Below are positions 43,596-52,106 of a DNA stretch of 64,000 nucleotides, in pieces. A program made the position numbers and the translations under genes. Below the pieces are notes generated by a model. It had not been told where the DNA came from. It did no database searches and worked only from the letters and a program-made list of their open reading frames with translations. The stretch comes from Leadbetterella byssophila DSM 17132 (lineage in GTDB: Bacteria > Bacteroidota > Bacteroidia > Cytophagales > Spirosomataceae): contig NC_014655.1 in assembly GCF_000166395.1 (NCBI RefSeq), positions 1,116,001 to 1,180,000 of the forward strand, written 5' to 3'. How positions within the stretch are numbered: position 1 is the first letter of the stretch; each line of letters opens with the position of its first letter.

Positions 43596-44121
43596 TGATC
43601 CAAATATTATCTTCTTCGAAACCTTGCTCTTTCCACTCCACCAAAACTTTCTGAGAGTCCAAAGTATTCACCCCTTTACCTACATAATCTGGCTGAATGG
43701 GTAGGTCTCTCTCGTATTTCCTATTGATGAGGCAAAGAAGTTCTACCTTAGCAGGTCTACCGAAATCCTGCATGGCATCAATACCTGCCCTTACCATCCT
43801 ACCACTGGCAATTACATCATCAATCAAGATGACCTTTTTATCTTCAATGATAAAATCAATTGTATTGGAATTAGGCTTTAAAATGTTACCCCCTCTGTTA
43901 TAATCATCTCTATGGAAAGTAGCATCTAAGTATCCTAATGGAAGATCTATGGAAAAATCAGACTTCAAGAATCTATTCAATCGGTCTGCCAAGTATGTAC
44001 CTCGAGGTTGAAGGCCCAATAGTACGGTTTCTCCTTCAATGTTCTCGATAATCTCTTGACAGAGGCGTTTTAGGGTGATATCTAAAAGAGGTTGCCCCAA
44101 TAAAAGCCTTTTCTTTTGCAT
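43588..44121 (-). CDS. pyrR: PyrR-like phosphoribosyltransferase/uracil regulator
   Basis: The 177-residue protein is a PRTase-fold protein of the PyrR type. The PRPP loop is VILIDDVIASGRMVRAGIDA, and GLQPRGTYLADRLNRFL is the usual substrate-binding stretch. In Gram-positive bacteria PyrR binds pyr mRNA to cause attenuation; many Bacteroidota homologs may act mainly as uracil phosphoribosyltransferase. No attenuator is seen nearby. It is the first gene of a two-gene unit with aat (8-bp overlap) and is divergent from pth. Confidence 0.88.
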   Translation of the reverse strand: MQKKRLLLGQPLLDITLKRLCQEIIENIEGETVLLGLQPRGTYLADRLNRFLKSDFSIDLPLGYLDATFHRDDYNRGGNILKPNSNTIDFIIEDKKVILIDDVIASGRMVRAGIDAMQDFGRPAKVELLCLINRKYERDLPIQPDYVGKGVNTLDSQKVLVEWKEQGFEEDNIWIID

Positions 44122-44180
44122 TAGATGAATTAATTTGTCGACAAAAATATGGTTATTTGCAGATTTAAAAAAGAAAGCAG

Positions 44181-44741
44181 ATGAAATACCTTATCGTAGG
44201 ATTAGGAAATATAGGTCCGGAATATGTTTTAACGCGCCATAACGCAGGTTTTATAGTTTTAGACCGAATGGCCATAGATAGAGGATTAAAGTTCACATTA
44301 CAAAGACATGCACTCGTAACTGAATTTTCTTTCAAATCTCACCAAATCACGCTTATAAAGCCTACCACCTACATGAACCTCAGTGGAAAGGCACTGGCCT
44401 ACTGGATGAACCAACTAAAAATAACTCCTGAACAGGTTTTAGTACTAGTTGATGACCTCGCATTACCTTTAGGAAAACTCAGAATGAAAGAAAAAGGATC
44501 TTCTGCGGGCCATAATGGACTAAAGAATATTCAGCAAATCTTAAATACAGATCAGTACCCTAGATTAAGGATCGGAATTGGAGATGATTTCCCAAAAGGC
44601 AGACAAGTAGATTTTGTTTTAGGCAAATTCACTGAAGATGAACTGATTACTCTTTCTCCGAAAATAGACAAGGCCATTGAGATGATTTTGAGCTTTTGCA
44701 CCATTGGAATCACACGCACCATGAATTTATACAATGAATAA
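44181..44741 (+). CDS. pth: Peptidyl-tRNA hydrolase
   Basis: The 186-residue protein is Pth, which releases peptides from stalled peptidyl-tRNA. The N-terminus YLIVGLGNIGPEYVLTRHNAGF contains the catalytic H20. The further motifs are KPTTYMNLSGKAL, VLVDDLALPLGKLRMKEKG and SAGHNGLKNIQQ. Length and order are normal. It is divergent from pyrR with a 59-bp gap. Confidence 0.95.
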   Translation: MKYLIVGLGNIGPEYVLTRHNAGFIVLDRMAIDRGLKFTLQRHALVTEFSFKSHQITLIKPTTYMNLSGKALAYWMNQLKITPEQVLVLVDDLALPLGKLRMKEKGSSAGHNGLKNIQQILNTDQYPRLRIGIGDDFPKGRQVDFVLGKFTEDELITLSPKIDKAIEMILSFCTIGITRTMNLYNE

Positions 44742-44989
44742 TTGTATTTTTTAAAGAATTTTTGCATTTACTGTAAAAAACGATTTTATAGAAGTAAAGT
44801 ACATTTGTCAACAAATTTTATTTTGATATTTTCAAAACTATTACCCAAATATACCACATAATAATATTATTAAAGAGTTTGCTCAAAATATTATTCTGTT
44901 TTTCATCCCAAATAAAATTTGGTAGTTTATTTTTCAATATGCAACTTTGCACTGTCAAAAAAATGAAATAAACGAAGAAATAAACTAAA
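44742..44989. other. A/T-rich non-coding stretch upstream of a secreted protein gene
   Basis: No gene or RNA is recognised. The stretch is A/T-rich and includes a weak inverted repeat around AATAATATTA and AAATATTATT (about 44859-44905). It probably holds the promoter for the gene at 44990. A minus-strand open frame of 110 codons covers part of it, but it lacks coding character. Confidence 0.35.
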
Positions 44990-45424
44990 ATGAAAAAGCA
45001 GATGAGAACCTTAGTAATTTTATTAACAGTATTCACCACAAGTTTAAGCACTACGTTTGCTAATGATTCAGCAAGAGTACAAGTAAAGAATACAGCTGAA
45101 GTAGTTAGCACTTTAAATAAGAAAGGCAAAAAACTAGTTAAAAAGAACACTGAAGATTTAAACTTATATCTTGCAGTGATGGATCTATACGCTAAAGATC
45201 CCGCTAGTTTCTACAACTTAGACGAAAATACTCAGAAGAACTTTATTGCTGCAGCTAATAACTTAAGCAAGACTTTTTCTGAATCAAGAAATAAAGAAGT
45301 GAAAAGCATCGCCGAGCAAATTGCATTTAATCAAGCAGTGAGTACTTATATCTGGAACGTTAAAAAAGCGAATTCAGTAGTACTTCCGCTAGTGGATGTA
45401 CCCGTTCAGCAGACTAGTCTTTAA
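44990..45424 (+). CDS. Hypothetical secreted helical protein
   Basis: The 144-residue protein has a signal peptide (about residues 1-24; cleavage near TFA-ND). The mature part is rich in Lys, Asn and Ala and predicted mostly alpha-helical. It contains KKGKKLVKKNTEDLNLY and a C-terminal AFNQAVSTYIWNVKKAN stretch. It does not match a family recognised here. It would be periplasmic or secreted. A strong bidirectional hairpin follows 40 bp after its stop. Confidence 0.55.
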   Translation: MKKQMRTLVILLTVFTTSLSTTFANDSARVQVKNTAEVVSTLNKKGKKLVKKNTEDLNLYLAVMDLYAKDPASFYNLDENTQKNFIAAANNLSKTFSESRNKEVKSIAEQIAFNQAVSTYIWNVKKANSVVLPLVDVPVQQTSL

Positions 45425-45465
45425 GATCATTTCATAGTTTAATAGGTTAGGGTTGAATAGTGCTT

Positions 45466-45490
45466 ACCCCGCTCTTTATAAGGGCGGGGT
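45466..45490. terminator. Bidirectional intrinsic terminator
   Basis: ACCCCGC (45466-45472) pairs with GCGGGGT (45484-45490) around a short loop, followed on the plus strand by TAAGTTTTTA. It lies between the convergent secreted-protein and GNAT genes. The last codons of the GNAT gene fall inside the stem, so it serves both strands. Confidence 0.65.
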
Positions 45491-45973
45491 TAAGTTTTTA
45501 TAAGCCATTACATAATCATCCATTATGTAACCCCTACCTATATCAATGACTACTTCATCCTTCACCACAAAGCCTACCTTCTCGTAAAATACCTTGGCGG
45601 AATTGTATTTATTTACATTTAATAACAACTCCCTCATTCCTTCTTTTTGGCATCGGCTTACCACTTCCTGTATCATGGCAGTCCCTAATCCCTTTCCCTT
45701 TTGATCCGGATCTAAATACAACTTGTGAATCTTGCATTTCTGAACTTCCGGGTAATTCATTTGATAAGAAATGAATCCTTTACCTTCATCATCTATGAGG
45801 TATATTTGTTCACCGGAGGTAATTTGCTGCGCTAAGACCTCATGACTATAAAAAAGGCCAAGCATGTAATTTAATTGATCCCTTTCTAAAATAGGACTAT
45901 AGGTCACCTCCCAAGCCCTTCTAGCCAAATCTTGTAGAAATGGAATATCTTGAACGTGAGCAGTTTTCATCAA
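45476..45973 (-). CDS. GNAT-family N-acetyltransferase
   Basis: The 165-residue protein is a GNAT domain with the acetyl-CoA-binding motif DQKGKGLGTAMIQEVVSRC and the C-terminal VFYEKVGFVVKDE. The N-terminal DLARRAWEVTYSPIL is typical of a large, uncharacterised GNAT branch. It overlaps the start of the queE gene by 4 bp (ATGA at 45970-45973), forming a two-gene unit. The substrate is unknown. Confidence 0.9.
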   Translation of the reverse strand: MMKTAHVQDIPFLQDLARRAWEVTYSPILERDQLNYMLGLFYSHEVLAQQITSGEQIYLIDDEGKGFISYQMNYPEVQKCKIHKLYLDPDQKGKGLGTAMIQEVVSRCQKEGMRELLLNVNKYNSAKVFYEKVGFVVKDEVVIDIGRGYIMDDYVMAYKNLTPPL

Positions 45974-46578
45974 GGTATATTCATATATTTATGCGTCTGA
46001 ATGCTCACACGCCATTGAGGATTTGCCTTTACATATTCCACGATAGAAGGCATCATTCTCTCTCTCCTATCCCACTCTACTTGTAAAAACAATTTACAAT
46101 CCGGATTCACCTTCGCGGCGTGAATTTCAGCAAAATCAAAGTCGGAAGAGTTATAAACTATCACCTTCAGCTCATTAGCCACAGCATAAAACTCTTCTAA
46201 TGGCGCTTTGAATTTCTTGGGAGAAAAGCATATCCAGTCCCAATCTCCACTTAAGGGATGAGCACCAGACGTTTCAATATTGGTTTGAAATCCTTTTTGT
46301 TTTAATTCAGCTGTTAATTCATTTAAATCATACATCAAGGGTTCTCCGCCAGTAATCACTGCCAATCTGCCCGGATACTCCAAGGCTCCATTTACTATAT
46401 CCTCAACGCGAAATTGAGGATGAGCCTCAGCGTCCCAAGATTCTTTCACATCACACCACACACATCCCACATCACATCCACCTAAACGAATGAAGTATGC
46501 AGCTTTACCACTATGAAACCCTTCACCTTGGAGTGTGTAAAACGACTCCATCACGGGTAATCCTAATTCTAGATTCAT
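45970..46578 (-). CDS. queE: 7-carboxy-7-deazaguanine synthase
   Basis: The 202-residue radical SAM protein carries the cluster motif GGCDVGCVWCDVK (CX3CX2C). The N-terminal VMESFYTLQGEGFHSGKAAYFIRL is typical of QueE. It converts 6-carboxy-tetrahydropterin to 7-carboxy-7-deazaguanine in queuosine/7-deazaguanine biosynthesis. The ITGGEPLMY block supports SAM binding. It is divergent from ispG and upstream of the GNAT. No other queuosine genes are seen in the window. Confidence 0.92.
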   Translation of the reverse strand: MNLELGLPVMESFYTLQGEGFHSGKAAYFIRLGGCDVGCVWCDVKESWDAEAHPQFRVEDIVNGALEYPGRLAVITGGEPLMYDLNELTAELKQKGFQTNIETSGAHPLSGDWDWICFSPKKFKAPLEEFYAVANELKVIVYNSSDFDFAEIHAAKVNPDCKLFLQVEWDRRERMMPSIVEYVKANPQWRVSIQTHKYMNIP

Positions 46579-46639
46579 GCTACAAAATTAAGCTCTATTT
46601 GCTAAAGGTGGTTTTACCTAATACCATTTATTATTTCCG

Positions 46640-46647
46640 TATATTTG
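46640..46647 (+). promoter_or_regulatory. Likely -7 promoter box for ispG
   Basis: TATATTTG matches the Bacteroidota consensus TAnnTTTG and lies 26 bp upstream of the ispG start. No convincing -33 TTTG is visible. The same box is found before the OmpA gene (49521) and the ferredoxin gene (58866). Confidence 0.45.
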
Positions 46648-46672
46648 CAGAGTAGATACAATACTCAAATTT

Positions 46673-48592
46673 ATGCCTTCATATTGTAATTCACTGACTG
46701 AGTATTCCAGAAGAATCACTCAACAAGTGAAGATAGGAGATCTAGGTCTAGGGTCAGAATACCCTATCCGAATTCAGTCCATGACTACCGTAGATACCAT
46801 GGACACGGCCGGTTCAGTGGCCCAATGCATCAGAATGATAGAAAGTGGATGTGAACTGGTTAGAATCACTGCCCCAAGCGTAAAAGAAGCTCAAAACCTT
46901 GAAAACATAAAAAGAGAACTTCGTGCAGCAGGTTATAACACTCCCTTGGTTGCCGACATTCACTTTACCCCTAATGCCGCTGAATTAGCGGCTCGAATAG
47001 TTGAAAAGGTCAGGATAAATCCAGGAAACTATGCCGACAAGAAACGTTTTGAAATCATAGATTACACTGACGCATCCTATGCTGCAGAATTAGATAGAAT
47101 CAGAGAGCGTTTCACACCTTTGGTAAGAATCTGTAAAGAATACGGCACGGCTATGAGGATAGGAACTAACCACGGTTCTCTGTCTGATAGAATCCTGAGC
47201 AGGTATGGAGATACGCCTGCAGGTATGGTAGAATCCGCGTTGGAATTCTTGAAAATTTGTGAGGATGAAAACTATTACAATATCGTCATCTCCATGAAAT
47301 CCTCCAATCCTCAAGTGATGGTTCATGCCTACCGACTTTTGGTTAAGCGCTTAGAGGAGGAAAAACTTCACCCGTATCCACTTCACCTGGGTGTAACAGA
47401 GGCTGGAGAAGGAGAAGACGGAAGAATAAAATCCTCCATGGGAATTGGAACCCTATTGGAAGACGGATTAGGTGATACCGTTCGGGTTAGTTTAACAGAA
47501 GATCCGGAGTTTGAAGCTCCCGTTGCAGAAAAATTAGTTAGTAGATATCCAAGCACCAAAATCTATTCTATACCTGCCAAAGAGGACGCCTTACATCCTT
47601 TTCATTACGAAAGACGCATCAGAAAAGAAGTCTTCAATTTCGGAGGCCATCAAGTCCCTAGGGTGATAGCAGATTTTAGCCTAAAGTCAAATGTAGAAAT
47701 AGAAGACCTAAAAGCTATAGGTCATTTCTATCTTCCACTTCCCGACAAATGGAAAATGAATGATTTAGGAGCAGATTATATCTATACAGGATCTAATCCC
47801 ATTTCATTTATGCTTCCTAATGGACTTAAAGAAATCCAAGATTATCCTACTTGGCTAAACGCGGAAGATAAGGTTAACAAATTGCCATTAATGAGTATAG
47901 AGGACTACTTTAATGGCACTCAAAAACATGCAGAACTTAACTTCATCGCTCTGGAACTAAAGGATTGGTCGGAAGAAAAAGCTAATTTAATTTCTACTAT
48001 GGAGAATGTTAACTTCGTTTTAGAAGCTAAAGGGGCTACGGCTTATCAAGCATATCGTGCCATACTTTCTCAATGGGCTACCCATCCGGTGATACTACGA
48101 AAGGATTACAGCGGTTTGGAACTTGAAGAGATTCAATTGCATGCATCTACTGATTTAGGGGGTATTTTTTTAGAGGGATTTGGTGAGGGTATCATGATTA
48201 GTGGACATGAAGATACCAAGGCTTTAAACAGTTTGGCATTTGGTATACTGCAAGCTTCTCGAACCAGAATTTCTAAAACGGAATACATTTCCTGTCCATC
48301 CTGTGGACGTACCCTATTTGATCTGCAGGAAACTACGGCTATGATCAGAAAAAGGACAGACCATTTGAAAGGAATTAAGATTGGGATAATGGGCTGCATA
48401 GTTAACGGACCAGGAGAAATGGCAGACGCGGATTACGGATATGTAGGAATCGGGAAGGATAAGATTTCTCTATACAGAGGTCAACAAGTGGTGAAGCGTT
48501 CTGTACCCTCTAAGGATGCGGTAGACGAGTTGATCCAATTAATTAAAGAAGACGGAAATTGGTTAGAACCAGAAATTAATTCTTATGAGTAA
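46673..48592 (+). CDS. ispG: 4-hydroxy-3-methylbut-2-en-1-yl diphosphate synthase, long form
   Basis: The 639-residue protein is IspG/GcpE, the [4Fe-4S] enzyme that makes HMBPP in the MEP isoprenoid pathway. It has the N-terminal TIM barrel (for example SMTTVDTMDTAGSVAQCIRM, VADIHFTPNAAELAARI, RIGTNHGSLSDRI) and the C-terminal cluster domain with EYISCPSCGRTLFDL and GIMGCIVNGPGEMADADYGYVG. Between them is a large inserted domain (about 280-510), giving the long architecture also seen in plants, Chlamydia and Bacteroidota. It overlaps the downstream small membrane-protein gene by 8 bp. Confidence 0.96.
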   Translation: MPSYCNSLTEYSRRITQQVKIGDLGLGSEYPIRIQSMTTVDTMDTAGSVAQCIRMIESGCELVRITAPSVKEAQNLENIKRELRAAGYNTPLVADIHFTPNAAELAARIVEKVRINPGNYADKKRFEIIDYTDASYAAELDRIRERFTPLVRICKEYGTAMRIGTNHGSLSDRILSRYGDTPAGMVESALEFLKICEDENYYNIVISMKSSNPQVMVHAYRLLVKRLEEEKLHPYPLHLGVTEAGEGEDGRIKSSMGIGTLLEDGLGDTVRVSLTEDPEFEAPVAEKLVSRYPSTKIYSIPAKEDALHPFHYERRIRKEVFNFGGHQVPRVIADFSLKSNVEIEDLKAIGHFYLPLPDKWKMNDLGADYIYTGSNPISFMLPNGLKEIQDYPTWLNAEDKVNKLPLMSIEDYFNGTQKHAELNFIALELKDWSEEKANLISTMENVNFVLEAKGATAYQAYRAILSQWATHPVILRKDYSGLELEEIQLHASTDLGGIFLEGFGEGIMISGHEDTKALNSLAFGILQASRTRISKTEYISCPSCGRTLFDLQETTAMIRKRTDHLKGIKIGIMGCIVNGPGEMADADYGYVGIGKDKISLYRGQQVVKRSVPSKDAVDELIQLIKEDGNWLEPEINSYE

Positions 48593-48773
48593 ACTTTGGG
48601 ATTTATTAAAGATCGGCCCGGTTTTCCAATATTTTGGCAGGGTCTTCAGCAAGAATAAAGATTATCCTAGCAGCACTAATCTAAAGATTATGCACGGGAT
48701 AAACAGGATCTCTATCATCATGTTTGGAATTGCTTTACTGGTATTGCTGTATCGCTATTTCATCAGATCATGA
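48585..48773 (+). CDS. Small membrane protein (DUF6728-like)
   Basis: The 62-residue protein has an N-terminal amphipathic part (LWDLLKIGPVFQYFGRVF), a conserved-looking TNLKIMHGINRISI segment and one C-terminal transmembrane helix (IIMFGIALLVLLYRYF). This resembles a small Cytophagales protein family known as DUF6728, with moderate certainty. It overlaps ispG at its start (8 bp) and the MmcQ-like gene at its end (4 bp). The function is unknown. Confidence 0.65.
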   Translation: MSKLWDLLKIGPVFQYFGRVFSKNKDYPSSTNLKIMHGINRISIIMFGIALLVLLYRYFIRS

Positions 48774-49114
48774 ACCTTGAAGAGCTACGTGAATTATGCT
48801 TAAGTTTACCGGGAATAACAGAGGAGACTCCTTTTGGACCGGATAATTTGGTATACAAAGTCATGGGAAAAATGTATGCATTAATCCCACTTGACGCAGA
48901 TTATCCATGTGTAGCATTGAAAAACACTCCAGAAAAGAACGAGGAACTTAAAAGCACCTATCCTTATATCACTGAGGCCTATCATTTCAATAAGGTGCAT
49001 TGGATAATGGTTCTTCACAAGAATCCAGATTTAACGAAGCGCTTGATTGAAGAATCCTATCAAATCGTCAAAAGCAAACTTCCTAAGAAATGCAGAGAGA
49101 TGCTGGAGAAATAA
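48770..49114 (+). CDS. MmcQ/YjbR-family protein
   Basis: The 114-residue protein has the MmcQ/YjbR fold, a CyaY-like DNA-binding domain. Typical blocks are ELCLSLPGITEETPFGPDNLVYKVMGKMYALI and the ending SYQIVKSKLPKKCREML. Members are presumed nucleic-acid-binding, but no role is firmly established. It overlaps the previous gene by 4 bp and the next by 25 bp. Confidence 0.88.
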   Translation: MNLEELRELCLSLPGITEETPFGPDNLVYKVMGKMYALIPLDADYPCVALKNTPEKNEELKSTYPYITEAYHFNKVHWIMVLHKNPDLTKRLIEESYQIVKSKLPKKCREMLEK

Positions 49115-49491
49115 ATAAGCTTTTTGTTTACGGCACATTAATGCTCAAGTTTCCCAAAAATCCCCTTTTTACCCTATTAAATAAACACTTGATCACAAGA
49201 GAACAAGCGTTTGTGAATGGCCAACTATATCTTCTGGGAGCATATCCCGGAATGATTAAAGGGAATGGAAAAACTGAAGGGGAATTATTGACCTTAAACA
49301 ATTTTAATGAACTCCTTCCCGTTTTAGACGAGTATGAGGAGTTTTACGCTAATCAACCTGAGCGTTCACTCTATATAAGAGAGATAACCTTTGCCAGTAC
49401 CAAGGATGAGAAAGTACATAAGTGTTGGACTTATTGGTACCAAAAAGAAGTTAAGCCAAATGATTATATAGTAAGTGGACGATTTTGGTAA
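49090..49491 (+). CDS. Gamma-glutamylcyclotransferase-like protein
   Basis: The 133-residue protein has the GGCT/AIG2-like fold. Landmarks are LFVYGTLMLKFPKN at the N-terminus, LLGAYPGMIKG, and the catalytic-region glutamate in LDEYEEFY. These proteins cleave gamma-glutamyl-amines and release 5-oxoproline, but many members have other or unknown activities. The only ATG in frame is at 49090, which gives an unusual 25-bp overlap with the MmcQ-like gene. Translational coupling is likely. Confidence 0.82.
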   Translation: MQRDAGEINKLFVYGTLMLKFPKNPLFTLLNKHLITREQAFVNGQLYLLGAYPGMIKGNGKTEGELLTLNNFNELLPVLDEYEEFYANQPERSLYIREITFASTKDEKVHKCWTYWYQKEVKPNDYIVSGRFW

Positions 49492-49520
49492 ATATTTAGC
49501 GCAATTTTTTAGTTTTATCT

Positions 49521-49528
49521 TATATTTG
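49521..49528 (+). promoter_or_regulatory. Likely -7 promoter box for the OmpA-like lipoprotein gene
   Basis: TATATTTG matches TAnnTTTG and lies 35 bp before the OmpA-like start, with T-rich sequence in the -33 region. The leader is short and A-rich. Confidence 0.45.
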
Positions 49529-49563
49529 TAACTTCTTATACCTTATAAAAACTACAATTTATC

Positions 49564-50466
49564 ATGGGAATTTCAAAAAAACTAATTTACACCTTACTGG
49601 TAGGTCTAGCATTTACTTCGTGTGTGTCTAAAAAGAAATTTGCCAGCCTTCAGTCTGAATTAGCCAGTACTAAAGCAGACCTAGAAAGAAGAGGCGAATT
49701 AGTAAATGATTTCAAAAACAAATTAGTAGCATGTGAGCAAGAGCGCGACAGAGTAGCTACCACAAATTCTGCTAAGGATAACCAAATCTCTGACCTTAAG
49801 TCTCAAATTGAAGACTTGAGAAGAGTTAGAGATACTCAGATGGAACGTGTAGGTGACTTGACTGTTTTGAACCGCTCTGCGAACGAAAACATCAACAAAA
49901 CACTTGCTCAATTAGAGAAAAAAGACAAGTACATTAGCTTGCTTCAAGCAGCAAAATCTAAAGCAGACTCTCTAAACCTTGCCTTAGCAGTTAACTTAAA
50001 ATCTGCTTTGAAAGATGGTTTGGATGACACTGATGTAGATGTTAAAGTGGATAAGACTGTGGTAATGGTTAATCTTTCAGATAAGATGCTATTTACTTCA
50101 GGAAGCTACAAAATCTCTCCAAGAGCTTACTCAGTACTTGAGAAAGTAGCTGCAATCATCAAGTCTCGTCCGGATCTTGAAGTAATGGTAGAAGGATATA
50201 CGGATAACGTAAGCATTAATACTGCTTGTATCGAAGATAACTGGGATCTATCTGTTAAGAGATCAACTTCTGTGGTTAGAACTCTACAATCTAAATTTGG
50301 TGTTGATCCTAATAAGATCATCGCTGCAGGTAGAGGAGAGTATAACACTTTAACTTCTAACAGCACTGCTGAAGGTCGTGCGATCAACAGAAGAACTCGC
50401 ATTATCTTGATGCCTAAGTTAGATCAGTTCTACGATCTTTTGAATCCTGATAACGTAGGTAAATAA
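49564..50466 (+). CDS. OmpA-family outer-membrane lipoprotein
   Basis: The 300-residue protein begins with a lipoprotein signal (AFTSC, lipidated C20), followed by a long coiled coil (about 25-150) with repeated heptads such as ASLQSELASTKADLERRG. An OmpA peptidoglycan-binding domain follows (about 170-290) with DLEVMVEGYTDNVS and AEGRAINRRTRIIL. It links the outer membrane to the cell wall. A terminator hairpin follows 23 bp after the stop. Confidence 0.9.
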   Translation: MGISKKLIYTLLVGLAFTSCVSKKKFASLQSELASTKADLERRGELVNDFKNKLVACEQERDRVATTNSAKDNQISDLKSQIEDLRRVRDTQMERVGDLTVLNRSANENINKTLAQLEKKDKYISLLQAAKSKADSLNLALAVNLKSALKDGLDDTDVDVKVDKTVVMVNLSDKMLFTSGSYKISPRAYSVLEKVAAIIKSRPDLEVMVEGYTDNVSINTACIEDNWDLSVKRSTSVVRTLQSKFGVDPNKIIAAGRGEYNTLTSNSTAEGRAINRRTRIILMPKLDQFYDLLNPDNVGK

Positions 50467-50489
50467 TTCAATACCAATGAATTTCATCA

Positions 50490-50520
50490 AAGCCATGTCA
50501 AAGGACATGGCTTTTTTGTT
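50490..50520 (+). terminator. Intrinsic terminator after the OmpA-like gene
   Basis: AAGCCATGTC (50490-50499) pairs perfectly with GACATGGCTT (50504-50513) around a 4-nt loop, and a T tract follows. It is a classical rho-independent terminator for the lipoprotein gene. Confidence 0.85.
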
Positions 50521-50580
50521 TTAAAGGAACTAAACCCCTCTGTGGCATTGTTTTCCTTTAGTAAATAAACATATCTAACA

Positions 50581-50904
50581 ATGGCTAATAACGCATTAGA
50601 AATTACAGACAATAATTTTCAAGAAATCATCAGCTCTGATAAACCAGTGTTGGTAGATTTCTGGGCCGAATGGTGTGGACCTTGTAAAATGATAGGCCCT
50701 GTTGTCGAAGAAATTGCAGGAGAATATCAAGATAAAGCTGTAGTAGGCAAAATGGACGTTGATGCAAATAGCGCTATTCCGGCACAGTTTGGAATTCGTT
50801 CTATCCCTACTCTAATGATCTTCAAAGGAGGAGAATTGGTGGATAAAATAGTGGGTGCTGTTCCAAAGCACGTTCTTGTTCAGAAATTAGAAGCAGCATT
50901 ATAA
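50581..50904 (+). CDS. trxA: Thioredoxin
   Basis: The 107-residue protein is a canonical thioredoxin. The active site is [11 protein letters not shown] (C32, C35), the cis-proline loop is [10 protein letters not shown], and the ending LVQKLEAAL is normal. It reduces cytoplasmic protein disulfides. It has its own short upstream region after the OmpA terminator. A terminator follows directly, shared with the convergent aminotransferase gene. Confidence 0.96.
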   Translation: MANNALEITDNNFQEIISSDKPVLVDFWAEWCGPCKMIGPVVEEIAGEYQDKAVVGKMDVDANSAIPAQFGIRSIPTLMIFKGGELVDKIVGAVPKHVLVQKLEAAL

Positions 50905-50932
50905 AAAAAGCCTCACATGAGGCTTTTTTCTT
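50905..50932. terminator. Bidirectional terminator between trxA and the aminotransferase
   Basis: AGCCTCA (50909-50915) pairs with TGAGGCT (50918-50924), with A tracts before and T tracts after, so it functions on both strands. The stop codon region of the convergent aminotransferase gene lies in the stem. Confidence 0.8.
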
Positions 50933-52106
50933 TTATAATAGATTCCAATAAGTCTATCTCCTCATCTGAAATATTCAAAGGCGGACTAATCCTCATGGCA
51001 TTATCACAATACAGGAACCAGTCGGTTATCAATCCTTTCCCTATGTAATAATCGATATGTTCTTTCAAGGTAGGGAAATCAGGAAAAGTGGCCGCTAACA
51101 TCAATCCTATACCTCTGACCTCACCTACCAAAGGATGCCCCTCAAAGATGCTTTTGATCCTTTCCCCCTTTCTACTCACTTCAGATAGGTCTATCTCCGA
51201 TTGAACCACCTCCAAGCTGGCCAATCCTGCAGCACAACATAAGGGATTACCTCCAAAAGTGGTAATATGACCTAGCACGGGATTCTCTTTGAACACAGAA
51301 ATAATCTCTTGCGGCGCCATAAAAGCTCCCAAAGGTAATCCTCCCCCTAAAGCTTTTGCAGAAAGAACAATATCAGGCGCGAAACCAAAGTGCTCATAGG
51401 CCCACATTTTACCTGTCCTACCCAGTCCGGTCTGAATTTCATCCATGATCAAAAGTGCCCCTTTTTCTACACACCTTTTGGACAACTCCTGCATAAATTC
51501 TATCTCCGTAACTATAACCCCACATTCCGCTCCTATAGGCTCTATGATTACTGCCGCCGTTTGATCCGTAATGCAGTCCAAGTCTTCCCACCTGTTCCTT
51601 TCCATTTTTCGAATTCCAGGCAAAAGAGGACGGTAATTTTGATTATAAAAATGCTCACCTAGTGACATCGCCCCTTGAGTAGAACCGTGATAAGCCCTCC
51701 TGCATGCCACAATCTCAGGCTTCCCAGTATACCTCTTAGCTAATTTCAATGCTCCTTCAACAGCCTCTGCACCCGAATTGGTAAAATACACATTATCTAT
51801 CTTCTGCCCTCTGTGCGTGGGTTTATGCGTATCCACCAAAGCTTTAGCCAAAAGGATCTGAGGGGTTTGGAGAAACTCTCCGTAAACCAACTGATGCAAA
51901 TATTTATCCGTCTGTTCATGTATGGCTTTTACAACCTTGGGATGCTTATGACCTACATTGCTTACTGAAATGCCGGAAATTAAATCTAAGTATTTTTTAC
52001 CTTCCACATCAATAAGAAAACTTCCTTCTGCATTAGGAAATTCCAGTGCCAGTGGAGAATCAGAAGTCTGAGCTACATTCTGCAAAAATAATTGTCGTAA
52101 ATTCAT
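50913..52106 (-). CDS. Class-III (acetylornithine-type) aminotransferase
   Basis: The 397-residue protein is a fold-type I, class-III PLP aminotransferase. The sequence shows the cofactor contacts NSGAEAVEGALKLAKRYTGK and LLIMDEIQTGLGRTGKMWAYEH (the Asp contacts the pyridine), and the Schiff-base lysine in VLSAKALGGGLPLGA (near 256). It resembles acetylornithine/4-aminobutyrate transaminases, but in this cluster it may act on a terminal or omega-amine of an unusual metabolite. It is the last gene of the minus-strand ligase cluster; its start overlaps the upstream gene's stop by 1 bp (52106). Confidence 0.88.
   Translation of the reverse strand: MNLRQLFLQNVAQTSDSPLALEFPNAEGSFLIDVEGKKYLDLISGISVSNVGHKHPKVVKAIHEQTDKYLHQLVYGEFLQTPQILLAKALVDTHKPTHRGQKIDNVYFTNSGAEAVEGALKLAKRYTGKPEIVACRRAYHGSTQGAMSLGEHFYNQNYRPLLPGIRKMERNRWEDLDCITDQTAAVIIEPIGAECGVIVTEIEFMQELSKRCVEKGALLIMDEIQTGLGRTGKMWAYEHFGFAPDIVLSAKALGGGLPLGAFMAPQEIISVFKENPVLGHITTFGGNPLCCAAGLASLEVVQSEIDLSEVSRKGERIKSIFEGHPLVGEVRGIGLMLAATFPDFPTLKEHIDYYIGKGLITDWFLYCDNAMRISPPLNISDEEIDLLESIIKEKSLM

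Noticed and set aside
44818..45150. A minus-strand frame of 110 codons over the A/T-rich spacer and the start of the secreted-protein gene
   Set aside because: It is rich in Phe, Ile and Leu because of base composition, and it overlaps a better plus-strand gene with a signal peptide.
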